A DNA stretch of 64,000 nucleotides from Gonatopus flavifemur (taxonomy: Eukaryota > Arthropoda > Insecta > Hymenoptera > Dryinidae). Shown piece by piece: positions 63,924 to 64,000 of the stretch. The position numbers and the translations under genes were made by a program. The notes under the pieces were generated by a model. The model was not told the origin of the DNA. It worked only from the letters and a program-made list of their open reading frames with translations, and made no database searches. The first letter of the stretch is position 1, and each line of letters opens with the position of its first letter. The stretch spans positions 34,694,001-34,758,000 of the forward strand of contig JAFFJZ010000004.1 of NCBI GenBank assembly GCA_018340375.1, read 5' to 3'.

Positions 63924-64000
63924 TATAACAACCGGAAAATTCAAATCACTGATTGGGAACTGGATTTCCGGTATATTTGTATGCAATTTCCCATAAATTC
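63924..64000. repeat. Right flank of element C, perfect inverse of the left flank
   Basis: Inverse of 61161-61237. The match continues to the last base of the window. Confidence 0.9.

Overview
The window looks like repeat-dominated nuclear DNA of an arthropod, most likely an insect. It is AT-rich, has GT-AG introns and no prokaryotic gene order, and is packed with transposable elements typical of insects: mariner DD34D, rosa-like DD41D, a Tc3-like element, hAT, Ty1/copia, an EEP-type non-LTR element and many short non-autonomous elements. I cannot name the species. Every transposase or polymerase I recognise carries at least one visible lesion. Host-gene signal is thin: a 101-codon ORF behind a splice acceptor (42283-42750), one candidate 105-nt internal exon (33021-33125), a chain of splice-bounded exons (48513-49147) and an unidentified ORF (60858-61220).

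Layout. 1-6.2 kb: CATATATG array, GC-rich inverted arms, a nested foldback (1.58-4.78 kb) hit by a hAT MITE and other small elements. 6.8-8.4 kb: a 214-bp tandem repeat with dimer structure, then a TA-flanked MITE. 9.95-12.3 kb: DD41D element A. 13-19.6 kb: two copies of an unnamed repeat; one is split by a 1.1-kb palindrome-module MITE that holds a tRNA-like segment, the other by a 315-bp MITE; between them lie a broken mariner and tandem repeats. 20.8-24.2 kb: tail-to-tail non-LTR ends, a hAT MITE and mariner copy 2. 25.5-30.5 kb: a non-LTR pseudogene cut by the 3' LTR of a 5'-truncated copia element. 31-36.5 kb: tandem repeats and MITEs.

36.66-41.65 kb: a 4,994-bp element with 1.14-kb terminal inverted repeats, AATT on both sides and a two-exon, now broken, gene. 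It sits inside an older palindrome-module MITE. I regard it as the best candidate for an under-described mobile system (Sola-like by inference). 42.8-51.9 kb: one MITE copy is split by an 8,499-bp insert flanked by ATGC that I could not classify; that insert is itself hit by a Tc3-like element and DD41D element B. 52.7-53.7 kb: hAT pseudogene. 54.5-55.8 kb: mariner copy 3, the same length as copy 2 but with a different single stop. 57.4-60.7 kb: foldbacks, a hAT MITE and a C-terminal fragment of a second gene of the 36-kb type. 61.2-63.9 kb: DD41D element C, whose flanks are themselves a perfect inverted repeat running off the window.

Mechanistically the window is a stack of transposon insertions. 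Nested breaks and preserved empty sites give relative ages and exact target duplications: TA for mariner-type, 8 bp for hAT-type, AATT for the long-TIR element.
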